A program made the position numbers and the translations under genes. Shown here piece by piece: positions 7,206 to 17,776 of a DNA stretch of 64,000 nucleotides (its first letter is position 1; every line of letters starts with the position of its first letter). The notes under the pieces are model-generated. The model did no database searches, was not told the origin of the DNA, and saw nothing but the letters and a program-made list of their open reading frames with translations. Source of the stretch: Corynebacterium pseudotuberculosis (GTDB lineage Bacteria > Actinomycetota > Actinomycetes > Mycobacteriales > Mycobacteriaceae); contig NZ_CP021251.1 in NCBI RefSeq assembly GCF_002155265.1, positions 1,364,001-1,428,000 on the forward strand. Direction: 5' to 3'.

Positions 7206-9614
7206 CTATGCGATAGCGGTTGGCTCGATGGTCCACACTTCTTTTGCGTAATCAGAAATGGTTCGGTCAGAGGAGAAACGCCCTGATTCGCAGATATTTA
7301 TCCAGCATTTGCGCGCCCAGGCTAACTGATCAATGACATAATCCGCTGCCATGGCGTCACGAGTCTCGCGATACGCAGAGAAATCGCCTAGGACGTAGTA
7401 GATGTCGGGGGTTTCCCAGCCGTTGCCGTCGAGAAGCGATCCCCTGAGATCGTGGAACCAACCGGAATTATCGTCGTTGAGAGTGCCGTCGATAAGCGCA
7501 TCCAGGGCGCGTTTTAGTCCCGGGACCATTTCATAGGTTCCCATAGGGTTATAGCGAGTTTTAAGCTCGGGGAGTTCCTCGTTCTTAGCGCCAAAGATGT
7601 AGGCGTTTTCCGCACCAACAGAGTCAAGGATTTCAACATTGGCGCCGTCAAGGGTACCGAGGGTAAGCGCACCATTCATCATGAATTTCATGTTTGATGT
7701 GCCCGAAGCCTCTTTACCTGCCATGGAGATTTGTTCCGATATGTCAGAAGCGGGGATGATGTGCTCGGCGGGGGAAACGTTGTAATTTTCCACAAAAACG
7801 ACCTTGATGATTTTGGAGACTTCGGGGTCGTTGTTTACTAGGTCCGCAATGGTATTAATGAGCTTGATGATGGCTTTAGCCCGGATGTACCCTGGTGCGG
7901 CTTTTGCGCCAAAGATGAAGGTGCGCGGAGGAACATTGACCTCGCCGTCTTCTTTAATACGGAAGTAAAGGTCGATGATGTAAAGAGCATTGAGGAGCTG
8001 ACGCTTGTACTCATGGAGTCGCTTGATTTGGGTGTCAAAGATGGATTCTGGGTCGATCTCGATGCCTTCGCGATCTTTGACCCATGCGGCGAAATCTTTT
8101 TTGTTCTCGGCCTTGATTTCCAAGAGCTCCTTCATAATTTCTTCATCATCGATATGAGCCCGGAGTTTTTTCAGCTCGGAAAGGTCGGTGACCCATGCGT
8201 CTGAACCAGATAGACGTGTAAGAAGCTCGGAAAGGCGTGGATTACACATCTTTAGCCAGCGGCGGGGAGTAACGCCATTGGTTTTATTATTGAATTTTTC
8301 TGGCCAAAGATCATGCCATTCTTTGAGAGTGTCTGCCTTGATTATCTCGGTGTGCAGCGCAGCCACGCCATTGATAGAAAACGCTGCGTAGCAGGCGATC
8401 CATGCCATGTGGACATTGCCGTCATGCACAGGGGAAAGGTAGTTGATTTGGGCTTGATCAAGCCCACGCTGCTGCATATCCTCGCGGAATCGACGGTCGA
8501 TCTCCGCAGTGATTTCCCAGACGCGGTAGAACAGCTGCTGGAAGATGGAAACATTCCACTGCTCGAGAGCCTCTGCGAGAACCGTATGGTTAGTGTAAGC
8601 AAAAGTGCCTTGGACTACCTTCCATGCATCGTCCCACGAGAGGCCGTGTTCGTCGAGAAGCAAACGCATCAGCTCAGGAATGGCCAACACGGGGTGGGTA
8701 TCGTTGAGCTGGATACTGTTGTACTTATGGAACTCGCGGACGTCATCACCATGATGCTGGATATAGTTATCAAGCATTTGCTGTAAGGACGCAGACACAA
8801 AGAAATACTGCTGACGCACGCGCAGAACTTTTCCGGCGTATGTTGTGTCATTGGGGTAAAGAACGCGGCAGATATCCATGACGCGCTCGCGCTCGACGAT
8901 GGCATCAGTGAAGTGCTGGGAATTGAAAGCGTCATAGTCGAACTCTTCGAGAGGCTCAGATTTCCACAGCCGTAGAGTTCCCACATTGTCTGTTCCATAG
9001 CCCGTGATAGGCATGTCATAAGGAGTGGCCCGCACAACCATGTCGTCGAAAGTGACGATGCGTTGTTGGTCATCACGGCGAATTGTAAAAGGATATCCGT
9101 CTTCTCGCCACGCATCAGGGTGTTCAGTCTGGAACCCATTGTCAAAGGTCTGACGGAAAAGACCATAACGGTAGAGCAATCCGTAACCGGTAACCGGAAG
9201 ATTCTGTGTGGCGCAGGAATCAAGGAAACAAGCAGCGAGGCGGCCTAGCCCACCGTTGCCCAGAGCCGCATCGTTTTCGGCTTCCAGCACATCAGATAGC
9301 TCGTGTCCCTGTAGCCGTACAGCTTCCTTTGTGTCTTCTTCAAGACCCAGGTTAGTGAGGTTGTTGAGCAAGGCTCGTCCCATGAGGAACTCTGCAGAAA
9401 AATAATGCTGTTGACGTGTAGCAGAATATGTTTCTACGGTTTTTGCCCAGTTATCGGCAAGCTGCTCCATAACGGAGTTAGACAGTCCGAACCAGAACTT
9501 CCTATCGGTTGCTGCCTGAGGAGAAGAGCCGGAAGCACTACGGACGTGTCCACCGATGTTGTCAGCAAAAGCTGAAATATTTTCAGTCTGCTCGAGTGGG
9601 TGGTGTTTGTTCAT
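7206..9614 (-). CDS. glgP: Glycogen/maltodextrin phosphorylase
   Basis: GlgP releases glucose-1-phosphate from alpha-1,4-glucans by phosphorolysis. The 802-residue length is that of the family. Motifs include EFLMGRALLNNL, the GNGGLGRLAACFLDS active-site region, NDTHPVLAIPELMR, TNHTVLAEALEQW, and the pyridoxal-phosphate region EASGTSNMKFMMNGALTLGTLDGANVE with its lysine in SNMKF. The gene is monocistronic, with a terminator downstream and a 250-base upstream region. Confidence 0.97.
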   Translation of the reverse strand: MNKHHPLEQTENISAFADNIGGHVRSASGSSPQAATDRKFWFGLSNSVMEQLADNWAKTVETYSATRQQHYFSAEFLMGRALLNNLTNLGLEEDTKEAVRLQGHELSDVLEAENDAALGNGGLGRLAACFLDSCATQNLPVTGYGLLYRYGLFRQTFDNGFQTEHPDAWREDGYPFTIRRDDQQRIVTFDDMVVRATPYDMPITGYGTDNVGTLRLWKSEPLEEFDYDAFNSQHFTDAIVERERVMDICRVLYPNDTTYAGKVLRVRQQYFFVSASLQQMLDNYIQHHGDDVREFHKYNSIQLNDTHPVLAIPELMRLLLDEHGLSWDDAWKVVQGTFAYTNHTVLAEALEQWNVSIFQQLFYRVWEITAEIDRRFREDMQQRGLDQAQINYLSPVHDGNVHMAWIACYAAFSINGVAALHTEIIKADTLKEWHDLWPEKFNNKTNGVTPRRWLKMCNPRLSELLTRLSGSDAWVTDLSELKKLRAHIDDEEIMKELLEIKAENKKDFAAWVKDREGIEIDPESIFDTQIKRLHEYKRQLLNALYIIDLYFRIKEDGEVNVPPRTFIFGAKAAPGYIRAKAIIKLINTIADLVNNDPEVSKIIKVVFVENYNVSPAEHIIPASDISEQISMAGKEASGTSNMKFMMNGALTLGTLDGANVEILDSVGAENAYIFGAKNEELPELKTRYNPMGTYEMVPGLKRALDALIDGTLNDDNSGWFHDLRGSLLDGNGWETPDIYYVLGDFSAYRETRDAMAADYVIDQLAWARKCWINICESGRFSSDRTISDYAKEVWTIEPTAIA

Positions 9615-9772
9615 TAAAGAACTCCTGACCTTTTAAAAAAGATTGCTGCACATTTTCTTTGCGCGATTCACCCTCCATATCCTATATGTGGATAACAGAA
9701 GACGTAGCTATACGACGCCCTGAATAGACAGACGGTTCTAGAGAGCTGTTTCTTAGATCGCCCGGATACACG

Positions 9773-9853
9773 ATGGGGATGGATGAGCACTACGCCAATG
9801 AGGTTTTATTAGCAGGTAGGACTCAACGCCTTACACCAGACAAGAAGAATTAA
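9773..9853 (+). CDS. Possible 26-codon small ORF before the DCC gene
   Basis: ATG at 9773 opens a 26-codon frame that starts MGMDEHYANEVLLAG and ends with TAA at 9851-9853, 13 bases before the DCC-protein start. No clear ribosome site precedes it. Its polar composition and its place just ahead of the next gene would fit a small coupled gene, but chance cannot be excluded. Confidence 0.25.
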   Translation: MGMDEHYANEVLLAGRTQRLTPDKKN

Positions 9854-9866
9854 GAGGTATGAAGCA

Positions 9867-10226
9867 GTGAAGCTGGAATTTTATTTTGATCGCGACTGTG
9901 GATTTTGTCAGGTAAGCGCAGGTGTTTTGAGCCGACTCTGTCCAGGCACGCATATAGTTCCGGCTACGCCTGGTGCCTCTTATGTTGGGAAAAACATTAG
10001 CCATTCAGCAGTGGCTCGGATTAACAATTCTTGGTATCAGGGGGCAAACGCTATAGCGAGCATTCTGGAAAGCGGTGGGCGCAATAGTGGGTTGAGATTT
10101 TTGGGAAGAGCATTGAAAAACCCCGTGCTAGCCCCCTTTGCTGGAATCATTTATAGGGTAATAGCACTAAACAGACACAGACTTGGCCCGCTTGTTGGGG
10201 CCAAGTCCTGTCGGTTGGATCACTGA
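9867..10226 (+). CDS. DCC-family thiol-disulfide oxidoreductase-like protein
   Basis: The 119-residue protein begins KLEFYFDRDCGFC, the DxxCxxC signature of the DCC (DUF393) family, whose members are predicted thiol-disulfide oxidoreductases of thioredoxin-like fold. The substrate is unknown. The start is GTG with AAGAGG about 8 bases upstream. The last 7 bases overlap the end of the convergent amidohydrolase gene. Confidence 0.82.
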   Translation: MKLEFYFDRDCGFCQVSAGVLSRLCPGTHIVPATPGASYVGKNISHSAVARINNSWYQGANAIASILESGGRNSGLRFLGRALKNPVLAPFAGIIYRVIALNRHRLGPLVGAKSCRLDH

Positions 10227-11482
10227 CGTCCTAGATACGTAAGGACAGCCGTGACTGTGGCATTAGTCGCGGAGGTAACAGTGGGAACATAATCGGGGAG
10301 GAAAGAACCCATGTGATTGACCGGGATATCCGATTCGATGGTTCCTAGCTTCTCTGCTTCTTCCCATTGCTTGCGAGGTGTGGCGCCTACTGTCCAGAAG
10401 AGATATGGGGAGTTAAATGCCATCGGAATGTTGGAAAAATCTTCCGATGCCGTCCACTGGCTTGCGGTGCGAGAGTCTGTTCCAAATACTTGATCAAAAT
10501 TAGCTCGTACGCGTGCGAATACATGGGGATCGTTTTCTGTAAGCGGACCATGAGCGAAATAGCGGAAAGTAGGAGGGACAGTTCCTCCAGATGCCGCGCA
10601 TTCCGCATGCACTACACGTTCGATAGCAGCATAAAGCTTTTGTCGGACCTCGTTGCTATACATGCGACAATTCAACACAATCCGGGCATTCCTAGGGATC
10701 GTATTGTTAGAGTGGCCTGACTCCAAAGTTCCTACAGAGACAATCGCAAAGTCTTGGGGAGCGATCTCGCGGCCCACGATGCCTTGAAGGCGAATAACAA
10801 TCATGGCTGCGATATATGTGGGATCAATCGCGTTATGGGGCATTGACCCGTGAGCGCTCTTTCCCTCTATCCGTATTTCTATAGAATCGCATGCTGCGAG
10901 AACTGCGCCTGGTTTGGACATAACTACTCCAGCAGGGCCTGGCACGATATGCTGGGCAAAGCACACGTCGGGACGGGGGATTTTTGTTACTAGCCCGTCT
11001 GCAACCATCGCCTCAGCACCAGCTCCATTTTCTTCGGAGGGTTGAAAGAGGGCAATAAACGTGCCTGACCAGTGCGAGCGGTGGGCGTCGATAAGCGCAC
11101 AAGCCCCCAGTAATGCGGTGGTATGCATGTCATGCCCACAGGCATGCATGACCGGAACCGGTGATTCCCCGGAAGTATCTATGCGACGAGAAGCAAAGCT
11201 TACGCCTGTGGTCTCTTCCACCGGAAGCGCGTCAAAGTCGGCACGAGCAAGAACGCACGGGCCTTCGCCGTTACTAAAGATCGCTACAACCCCGTGTCCA
11301 CCGATCGATGAGATAATGTCGCAGTCAAATTCAGTAAGTTTTTCTTGAATTTTTGCAGAGGTCTCCCGTTCCCACCCAGAGAGTTCGGGATGGGAATGCA
11401 TCCACTGGTAAAAATCCTTTTGCCAGCTGAGGTCGGTTGTAGAGGAAGCTAAAAATTCAGCGATATCCATGTCTTCCACCAT
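10220..11482 (-). CDS. M20-family amidohydrolase / peptidase
   Basis: The protein (420 residues, or 416 from the internal ATG at 11470, which has a better ribosome site, GGTGGA) belongs to the M20D amidohydrolases that cleave N-acyl amino acids or similar amides. Metal-binding and catalytic motifs are MHACGHDMHTTALLGA, PSEENGAGAEAMV and the dimerisation-domain GKSAHGSMPHNAIDP; a terminal TASEDFSN completes the metal site. It is cytosolic, since no signal peptide is seen. It is convergent with the DCC gene. The actual substrate cannot be read from the sequence. Confidence 0.9.
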   Translation of the reverse strand: MVEDMDIAEFLASSTTDLSWQKDFYQWMHSHPELSGWERETSAKIQEKLTEFDCDIISSIGGHGVVAIFSNGEGPCVLARADFDALPVEETTGVSFASRRIDTSGESPVPVMHACGHDMHTTALLGACALIDAHRSHWSGTFIALFQPSEENGAGAEAMVADGLVTKIPRPDVCFAQHIVPGPAGVVMSKPGAVLAACDSIEIRIEGKSAHGSMPHNAIDPTYIAAMIVIRLQGIVGREIAPQDFAIVSVGTLESGHSNNTIPRNARIVLNCRMYSNEVRQKLYAAIERVVHAECAASGGTVPPTFRYFAHGPLTENDPHVFARVRANFDQVFGTDSRTASQWTASEDFSNIPMAFNSPYLFWTVGATPRKQWEEAEKLGTIESDIPVNHMGSFLPDYVPTVTSATNATVTAVLTYLGRQ

Positions 11483-11590
11483 AAAGAAAGCCGTGCGGAC
11501 AATAGCAAATATCCCCCCGATTCTTGCAAATTGATGAGATAAAAACGCTGGATATCTATCCGAGAGGTAGGGGGGATCTTGAGAGTCTAT

Positions 11591-12934
11591 TTAATGCAGC
11601 GCGACATTGTACTTCAAGCTATTACGCTGAACTGCACATTCCGTAGCAATTCGGATGTTAGGGGAGATGCGACCTTGATCGCGGAGACTGTAGAGCTCAT
11701 GGACAATTCTGTCTCTCACGTCCCATGGAGAGAGCGTATTAAGATAGATTTTTGTCCCGCCCTCAAAACCCGCGAGCGTGGATACCCGCCACTTGATCAT
11801 GATTCGCCACGGCATGGGGATATCTACGTCAACTGGTTTATGGTGCCATTCTTCATTGCAGGGGACTTGTGGTCCTGCTCCGGCATGGCACGCGTGCACG
11901 AGGTCACTCATGTCTCGAATTTCTTCTGATGATTGTAGCCATGGTTCAGAGACGGCCGATTTTGAGAACACCTCAAGGGTTGGGAAGCGATGGCCAAATC
12001 CCGCAAAACATATGGCGTGGTCATTTTCTGCAATCACGAGATTGTGCATGGCGGCGAAATCTACAGCCCATTCGTTGTACATATTTGGGTTTTGGCGTAA
12101 CTTCTGCACTTCCATCTCAGAGTGCACGCCGCGTTCGTCGACAGCGACCAATTGCTTATGCAAGTGGTCAAAAGAAGCACCGGCGGGCTTGAGCCAGTTC
12201 TGGAAAACTGCAACGTAGGGTGCGTATCGGTTGCGAGAGTAGAGGTCGCGAAGCGAATCTATAGTGAAACGTATAAAAGCCTCGTGCTCCTCATACGTGA
12301 GAGTGCCAGCAGATGCTGGCTGATCACTGTGCGTAGCATCGTCGGTGTAGTGGCGCCGGGCTATGATCACGTCATGTCCACCGCCGAAGAAAGCGGACGC
12401 GTCTTTTAAGAGTTCGTTTTCGGGATAATCCGTAGATACGGCGTTGCCGGCGGCTTTACGTTTGGTTTTTATAATCTCTAGCACATGTTTCCTGCCCAAG
12501 TCTGATGCTATGTAGCGTTCCATGCGGGCTTGGGTTTCGGAGTCTAAAGAATAGTCGTAGTTATCGTGCCAGTAGTCATAGGAGACAATCTCAAATAAAT
12601 TGGGCACTCGTCGAAATGCTGCCGTTGTGGCGTATAGGTCCTCAGCGCCCACGCCCCGCAGGATTTCCCAGTCAGAATTTTTCTTGACAGAACTTTGGAC
12701 CATTCGTGCTTTTTCCGGAGGCGTTTCTATTTGACGATCTGAGCAAAAGGCACAGGTAGAAACATGATCTTGATAAGTAAGTTTGTGAATATCCGCTGGC
12801 AGATGTGTCAAGGGGCGGTTGGCTCGCCCCGGTACCGTCCAGACTTGGGTGCCGGAGAAGGGATTCACCTGTTTGATTGTTCCGTCTGCCATAGTCACGA
12901 TCGGGGTTGGCCGTGAATACATCTGCGCGTTCAT
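11591..12934 (-). CDS. DUF4921-type GalT/HIT-like protein
   Basis: This 447-residue protein resembles galactose-1-phosphate uridylyltransferase and HIT-fold proteins. A CAFC zinc-type pair lies near residue 60, and a histidine motif SFDHLHKQLV (HxHxQ-like) near residue 260 would form the nucleotidyl-transfer site. Corynebacterial homologues are annotated DUF4921. The natural nucleotide sugar or other substrate is not known. It is divergent from the unknown gene at 12966 with only 31 bases between the start codons, so the two promoters must overlap. Confidence 0.75.
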   Translation of the reverse strand: MNAQMYSRPTPIVTMADGTIKQVNPFSGTQVWTVPGRANRPLTHLPADIHKLTYQDHVSTCAFCSDRQIETPPEKARMVQSSVKKNSDWEILRGVGAEDLYATTAAFRRVPNLFEIVSYDYWHDNYDYSLDSETQARMERYIASDLGRKHVLEIIKTKRKAAGNAVSTDYPENELLKDASAFFGGGHDVIIARRHYTDDATHSDQPASAGTLTYEEHEAFIRFTIDSLRDLYSRNRYAPYVAVFQNWLKPAGASFDHLHKQLVAVDERGVHSEMEVQKLRQNPNMYNEWAVDFAAMHNLVIAENDHAICFAGFGHRFPTLEVFSKSAVSEPWLQSSEEIRDMSDLVHACHAGAGPQVPCNEEWHHKPVDVDIPMPWRIMIKWRVSTLAGFEGGTKIYLNTLSPWDVRDRIVHELYSLRDQGRISPNIRIATECAVQRNSLKYNVALH

Positions 12935-12965
12935 AGCTCTTTAGAATATTAGCTACTCTTGCAAT

Positions 12966-13397
12966 ATGCCTACGATTCAGTTTGATTGTCTGATAGACAG
13001 TGAAAATGCAGCGTATATGACCAAGCGGGTGCGCAGGCTCAACGAGCTTCTTATCCGCGATGGCAAGATTATTTCGGCGGATGTTACGCACGATCCACAT
13101 CCCCATGTTGATCCGTTATTGGAAGATCAGCTACGGCAAATATTGCGGGAGCAGAGAGACTGTGAATCGGAACAGGGTGAGGGAGAATCAACAGAAACAT
13201 CGGAAGATGATGTTAACGTTCAGCGATTCTCCATTGACGTAAGCGGAGTAAGCGGTTCGCTCAATGAGCTAGCGATGACGTATTCACATGTTTTTACCCC
13301 GCTTGCGGATCTTCCTCGCGATGTCCTTGCTCTGCAGGATGAACAGGCTTTTGAACAGACCACTCCTTACCCGTGGTCGCTTGAAATCCTGAGGTAG
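12966..13397 (+). CDS. Uncharacterised protein
   Basis: The 143-residue protein is not recognised. It is acidic, with an N-terminal region of mixed beta/alpha character, a disordered Glu/Ser-rich linker (about residues 63-83) and a C-terminal segment ending in TPYPWSLEILR. No membrane span or signal peptide is seen. It is divergent from the DUF4921 gene and its last 31 bases overlap the end of the glycerate kinase gene. A TAGAAT box at 12942-12947 may be its -10 element. No clear ribosome site precedes the ATG. Confidence 0.65.
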   Translation: MPTIQFDCLIDSENAAYMTKRVRRLNELLIRDGKIISADVTHDPHPHVDPLLEDQLRQILREQRDCESEQGEGESTETSEDDVNVQRFSIDVSGVSGSLNELAMTYSHVFTPLADLPRDVLALQDEQAFEQTTPYPWSLEILR

Positions 13398-14557
13398 GAC
13401 CTGACCACGGAACGACCGGCGCGGGTGAGTTGATCCTGAGTAGAAGCGACCTCGTTGATAGGAGCGAGTTGGATAGGGAGCGTTCCTTGAGGTGCATCGT
13501 CAGAGAACTTACCTGCGATGATGACGGGTAGAGTATTTTTCCCGCTGAGGTCTAGGACCGCTCCTACCACTTTTCCTTTGGTCGATTGGGCATCGAAAGC
13601 TCCCTCGCCGGTGATAAGGATATCTGCGTGCTCTGCTAGGGAATCAAGGCCTAGTGACTGCGCGACAATGCGTGCTCCTGGCAGGATGCGTACATGATCA
13701 GTGTTTCCGTGAACTATGCCTGATAGCCATGTGATACCCACTGCCAAGGCACCTGCGGCCCCCATGCTCACGGTATCGGGGTCGACACCTGAGACCTTGC
13801 AGAGCTGGGCGATCCCGGCATCAAGTTGTGCGATGTCTTCCTCGGAAGCGCCTTTTTGAGGGCCGAATTGGGAAGCCGCGCCTTGAGGTCCGATAGCAGG
13901 TGCAGTGACGTCGCTTAATAGCACCCAATCCATCGCAGCGGCCGGGATATTGAGTTGGGCTGTGTCTAAGAAATCCAGATCAATGAGGGCTGCGCCTCCC
14001 TGCTTGAGTGCTAGACCATTCTTATCCATGGGCGTGGCCCCTAAGGCGACTAGGATTCCGGTGCCACCGTCAGTGGTTGCTGTCCCTCCTAGTCCTAGGA
14101 CGATGCGTGTTGCCCCGCGTGTTTGAGCGTCGGCTATGAGCACGCCTGTTCCGTAAGTATCGGCAAAAGTAGGGTTGAGTTGGTCTGTCACCGCCGAAAG
14201 CCCGCTTGCTGCAGCAACGTCGATATACGCAGTATTTGTTGTGGTATCGAATGTGTACGTTGCCTGGGTGAGCCGGCCGATAGCGTCAGTGGTGGGCAAC
14301 GTGATCTCTTCACCACTGAACACAGAGGATGTGCCTTCTCCGCCGTCTGCCATGGGAGCAAGCGTGATAGTCACTGATTCCGGTGGGACATTGAGCTGCT
14401 GGAGCTCTAGGTTAATTCCGTCGCTGATGTATTGAGCTGCTTCTACGGCGGTTGCGGTTCCTTTGAAAGAATCGGGGGCAATCACAATATTGAGGGGGCG
14501 ATGCGAACCTTGTTGTAGATCCGCAAGGTTCAATGGCGGCACATCTTCCACAGTCAC
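13367..14557 (-). CDS. glxK: Glycerate kinase
   Basis: Glycerate kinase (GarK/GlxK type) phosphorylates D-glycerate to a phosphoglycerate that feeds glycolysis. The 396-residue protein has the family start NIVIAPDSFKGTATA, the GGEGTSSVF loop, GLGGTATTDGGTGILVALG and the C-terminal TGEGAFDAQSTKGKV. It begins with about 20 extra residues compared with compact members. The GTG start has AGAAAGGA upstream. It is convergent with the unknown gene at 12966 and divergent from gdhA. Confidence 0.93.
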   Translation of the reverse strand: MTVEDVPPLNLADLQQGSHRPLNIVIAPDSFKGTATAVEAAQYISDGINLELQQLNVPPESVTITLAPMADGGEGTSSVFSGEEITLPTTDAIGRLTQATYTFDTTTNTAYIDVAAASGLSAVTDQLNPTFADTYGTGVLIADAQTRGATRIVLGLGGTATTDGGTGILVALGATPMDKNGLALKQGGAALIDLDFLDTAQLNIPAAAMDWVLLSDVTAPAIGPQGAASQFGPQKGASEEDIAQLDAGIAQLCKVSGVDPDTVSMGAAGALAVGITWLSGIVHGNTDHVRILPGARIVAQSLGLDSLAEHADILITGEGAFDAQSTKGKVVGAVLDLSGKNTLPVIIAGKFSDDAPQGTLPIQLAPINEVASTQDQLTRAGRSVVRSYLRISSDHG

Positions 14558-14740
14558 GTTCGCGCATCCTTTCTCCGGCGGGCGTGCATCTTTGTTTGCG
14601 CTGTTTCGGTCGCACGTGGTGCGTGCGAGTGATCGTTTCCTTAGCCTACAGGGCGGCGTAGGGTGGGCGGCTCTGGAAGAGGTAGATCAGCGCTAAATGT
14701 TATGAGCTTTTCGACGTTATATAGCGCGAAAACTTATCTA

Positions 14741-14760
14741 TTTCTAATGAATAATAGGCG
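14741..14760. promoter_or_regulatory. AmtR-like box 1 upstream of gdhA
   Basis: TTTCTAATGAATAATAG fits the AmtR consensus tttCTAT-N6-ATAG with one mismatch (CTAA at 14744-14747, ATAG at 14754-14757). AmtR is the nitrogen-control repressor of corynebacteria and gdh is a known target in C. glutamicum. Confidence 0.55.
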
Positions 14761-14772
14761 AGGGGAAGCGTT

Positions 14773-14792
14773 TTTCTATTTTGCAATAGATA
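14773..14792. promoter_or_regulatory. AmtR-like box 2 upstream of gdhA
   Basis: TTTCTATTTTGCAATAGATA is a full match to the AmtR consensus (CTAT at 14776-14779, six bases, ATAG at 14786-14789, then ATA). It lies 32 bp from box 1, about three helical turns, on the same face of the DNA. Confidence 0.75.
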
Positions 14793-14883
14793 TTTTTCTG
14801 TACGGAATTTGTCTTACGTTCTTGCAGTTGGGGGCGTATATTTCATTTCTTTGTGCCATTTCCATCTGCTGTGATTTCTTCAT

Positions 14884-14903
14884 TTTCGATAGTTCGATAG
14901 GTG
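14884..14903. promoter_or_regulatory. AmtR-like box 3 upstream of gdhA
   Basis: TTTCGATAGTTCGATAGG has CGAT at 14887-14890, six bases, then ATAG at 14897-14900; one mismatch to CTAT-N6-ATAG. It is the box closest to gdhA, about 140 bases before the start codon. The 14558-14740 part of the same intergenic region shows nothing else I can name. Confidence 0.55.
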
Positions 14904-15033
14904 AATTTATGGAATTCCGTGTAAAGTCACAATCGCCGGCTTGAGAGTTGGCCCGCATTCAACTGCGCCGGATTGCTTCCGTGCTTGTGTAGGCGTGGTG
15001 TGGGGTTTTTAGAAGTAAGTTCCTAGGAGGTAG

Positions 15034-16386
<1,353 letters not shown>

Positions 16387-16403
16387 GCCTCGTTATCGGG
16401 ATT

Positions 16404-16447
16404 TAACGTGAAATTGTTGCTTATGCAGCGATTTCACGTTTTTCTTT
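16404..16447 (+). terminator. Terminator after gdhA
   Basis: AACGTGAAAT and ATTTCACGTT form a long stem with a paired inner part (TTGC/GCAG), followed by TTTCTTTT. It ends the monocistronic gdhA transcript. Confidence 0.88.
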
Positions 16448-16607
16448 TGCTAAAAAGCTGATTTTAATGCGGGTGTTAGAAACTATTGCAATTCAATATC
16501 TTTAAAAGTAGTGACGCCTACCACAAATGAACCTACACTAGGGGGTACATGGCCCTCGCAGCGGCCTTCGATTGGTCTCACAATGACCTCAGAGAAAGGA
16601 ATGCATC

Positions 16608-17717
16608 ATGCTTATCGGCTGCCCGACAGAGATTAAAAACAATGAATCTCGTGTTGCTTTGACCCCCGCTGGCGTGGTTGAACTCGTAAAGCGTGGGCAT
16701 GATGTGCTGGTTCAGGCTGGTGCAGGAAATGCTTCCGGCATTGAAGACTCTGTATACATAGAAGCCGGAGCCCAGATTGTAAATGATGCGGCAGAAGCAT
16801 GGTCTGCGGATACCGTAATTAAGGTAAAGGAGCCGCTAGCTGAGGAATATGGCTATTTTAAGCGGGGACAAATTCTGTTTACTTATCTGCATCTAGCTGC
16901 AGTGCCCCAAGCCGCTACTGCGCTTTTAGAGGCGGGGGTTACCTCCATTGCTTATGAGACGGTCACCGGCAATCGGGGGCTACCACTACTGGCACCGATG
17001 AGTGAGGTAGCAGGACGTCTTGCAGCGCAAGTAGGGGCATATCATCTTATGCGACCGCAAGGCGGAGCGGGTGTTTTGTTGTCGGGCGTTCCGGGGACCG
17101 CGCCGGGCAAAGTGGCGGTCATCGGTGGCGGAGTTGTAGGGGAATCTGCTGCCCGAATCGCTGTAGGGCTAGGTGCTCAGGTGACGCTTCTCGACGTCAA
17201 CCTGAATCGACTGCGCGATCTCTCAGCACAGTACGGCTCCCGTCTTATCACTATGGCGAGTAACTCTTATAACATCGCACAAGCGGTCGCGGATGCTGAC
17301 TTGGTAATCGGTTCTGTGTTGATCCCTGGTGCTGCCGCGCCAAAGCTAGTTACTCATGATCATGTGCTGTCTATGCGAGATGGAGCGGTCCTTGTTGATG
17401 TAGCCATCGATCAAGGGGGCTGCTTTGCAGATTCTCGTCCAACGACTCACGACGAGCCCACGTTTATGGTTGACGGAAAAGTCTTCTATTGCGTTACCAA
17501 CATGCCTGGTGCAGTGCCTGTGACTTCTACGGCTGCATTGACCAACGCTACACTGCCTTTCCTGCTCTCTCTTGCGGATAAAGGTTGGCGTAAGGCGATG
17601 GCCGATGATCCGCACTTTGCGGCAGGCCTTAATACCGTGGAAGGGAAACTGACCAACACTGCGGTAGGGGAAGCCCTAGGGCTGGAGTCTGTAACCCCAG
17701 CCTCTTTTATCTCCTAA
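16608..17717 (+). CDS. ald: Alanine dehydrogenase
   Basis: Ald interconverts alanine with pyruvate and ammonium using NAD. The 369-residue length is typical. Motifs are [28 protein letters not shown] with the substrate lysine, TYLHLAA with the catalytic histidine, and [17 protein letters not shown] as the NAD fold. AGAAAGGA lies before the ATG. TACACT about 75 bases upstream is a possible -10 box. It follows gdhA but has its own upstream region, and it may act with the alanine symporter at 22000. Confidence 0.96.
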   Translation: MLIGCPTEIKNNESRVALTPAGVVELVKRGHDVLVQAGAGNASGIEDSVYIEAGAQIVNDAAEAWSADTVIKVKEPLAEEYGYFKRGQILFTYLHLAAVPQAATALLEAGVTSIAYETVTGNRGLPLLAPMSEVAGRLAAQVGAYHLMRPQGGAGVLLSGVPGTAPGKVAVIGGGVVGESAARIAVGLGAQVTLLDVNLNRLRDLSAQYGSRLITMASNSYNIAQAVADADLVIGSVLIPGAAAPKLVTHDHVLSMRDGAVLVDVAIDQGGCFADSRPTTHDEPTFMVDGKVFYCVTNMPGAVPVTSTAALTNATLPFLLSLADKGWRKAMADDPHFAAGLNTVEGKLTNTAVGEALGLESVTPASFIS

Positions 17718-17776
17718 CAACGGGAGCGCGCTCGTACAGCTTTGTATGAGCCCCCTGACGGGAAGTCGTGATACTA

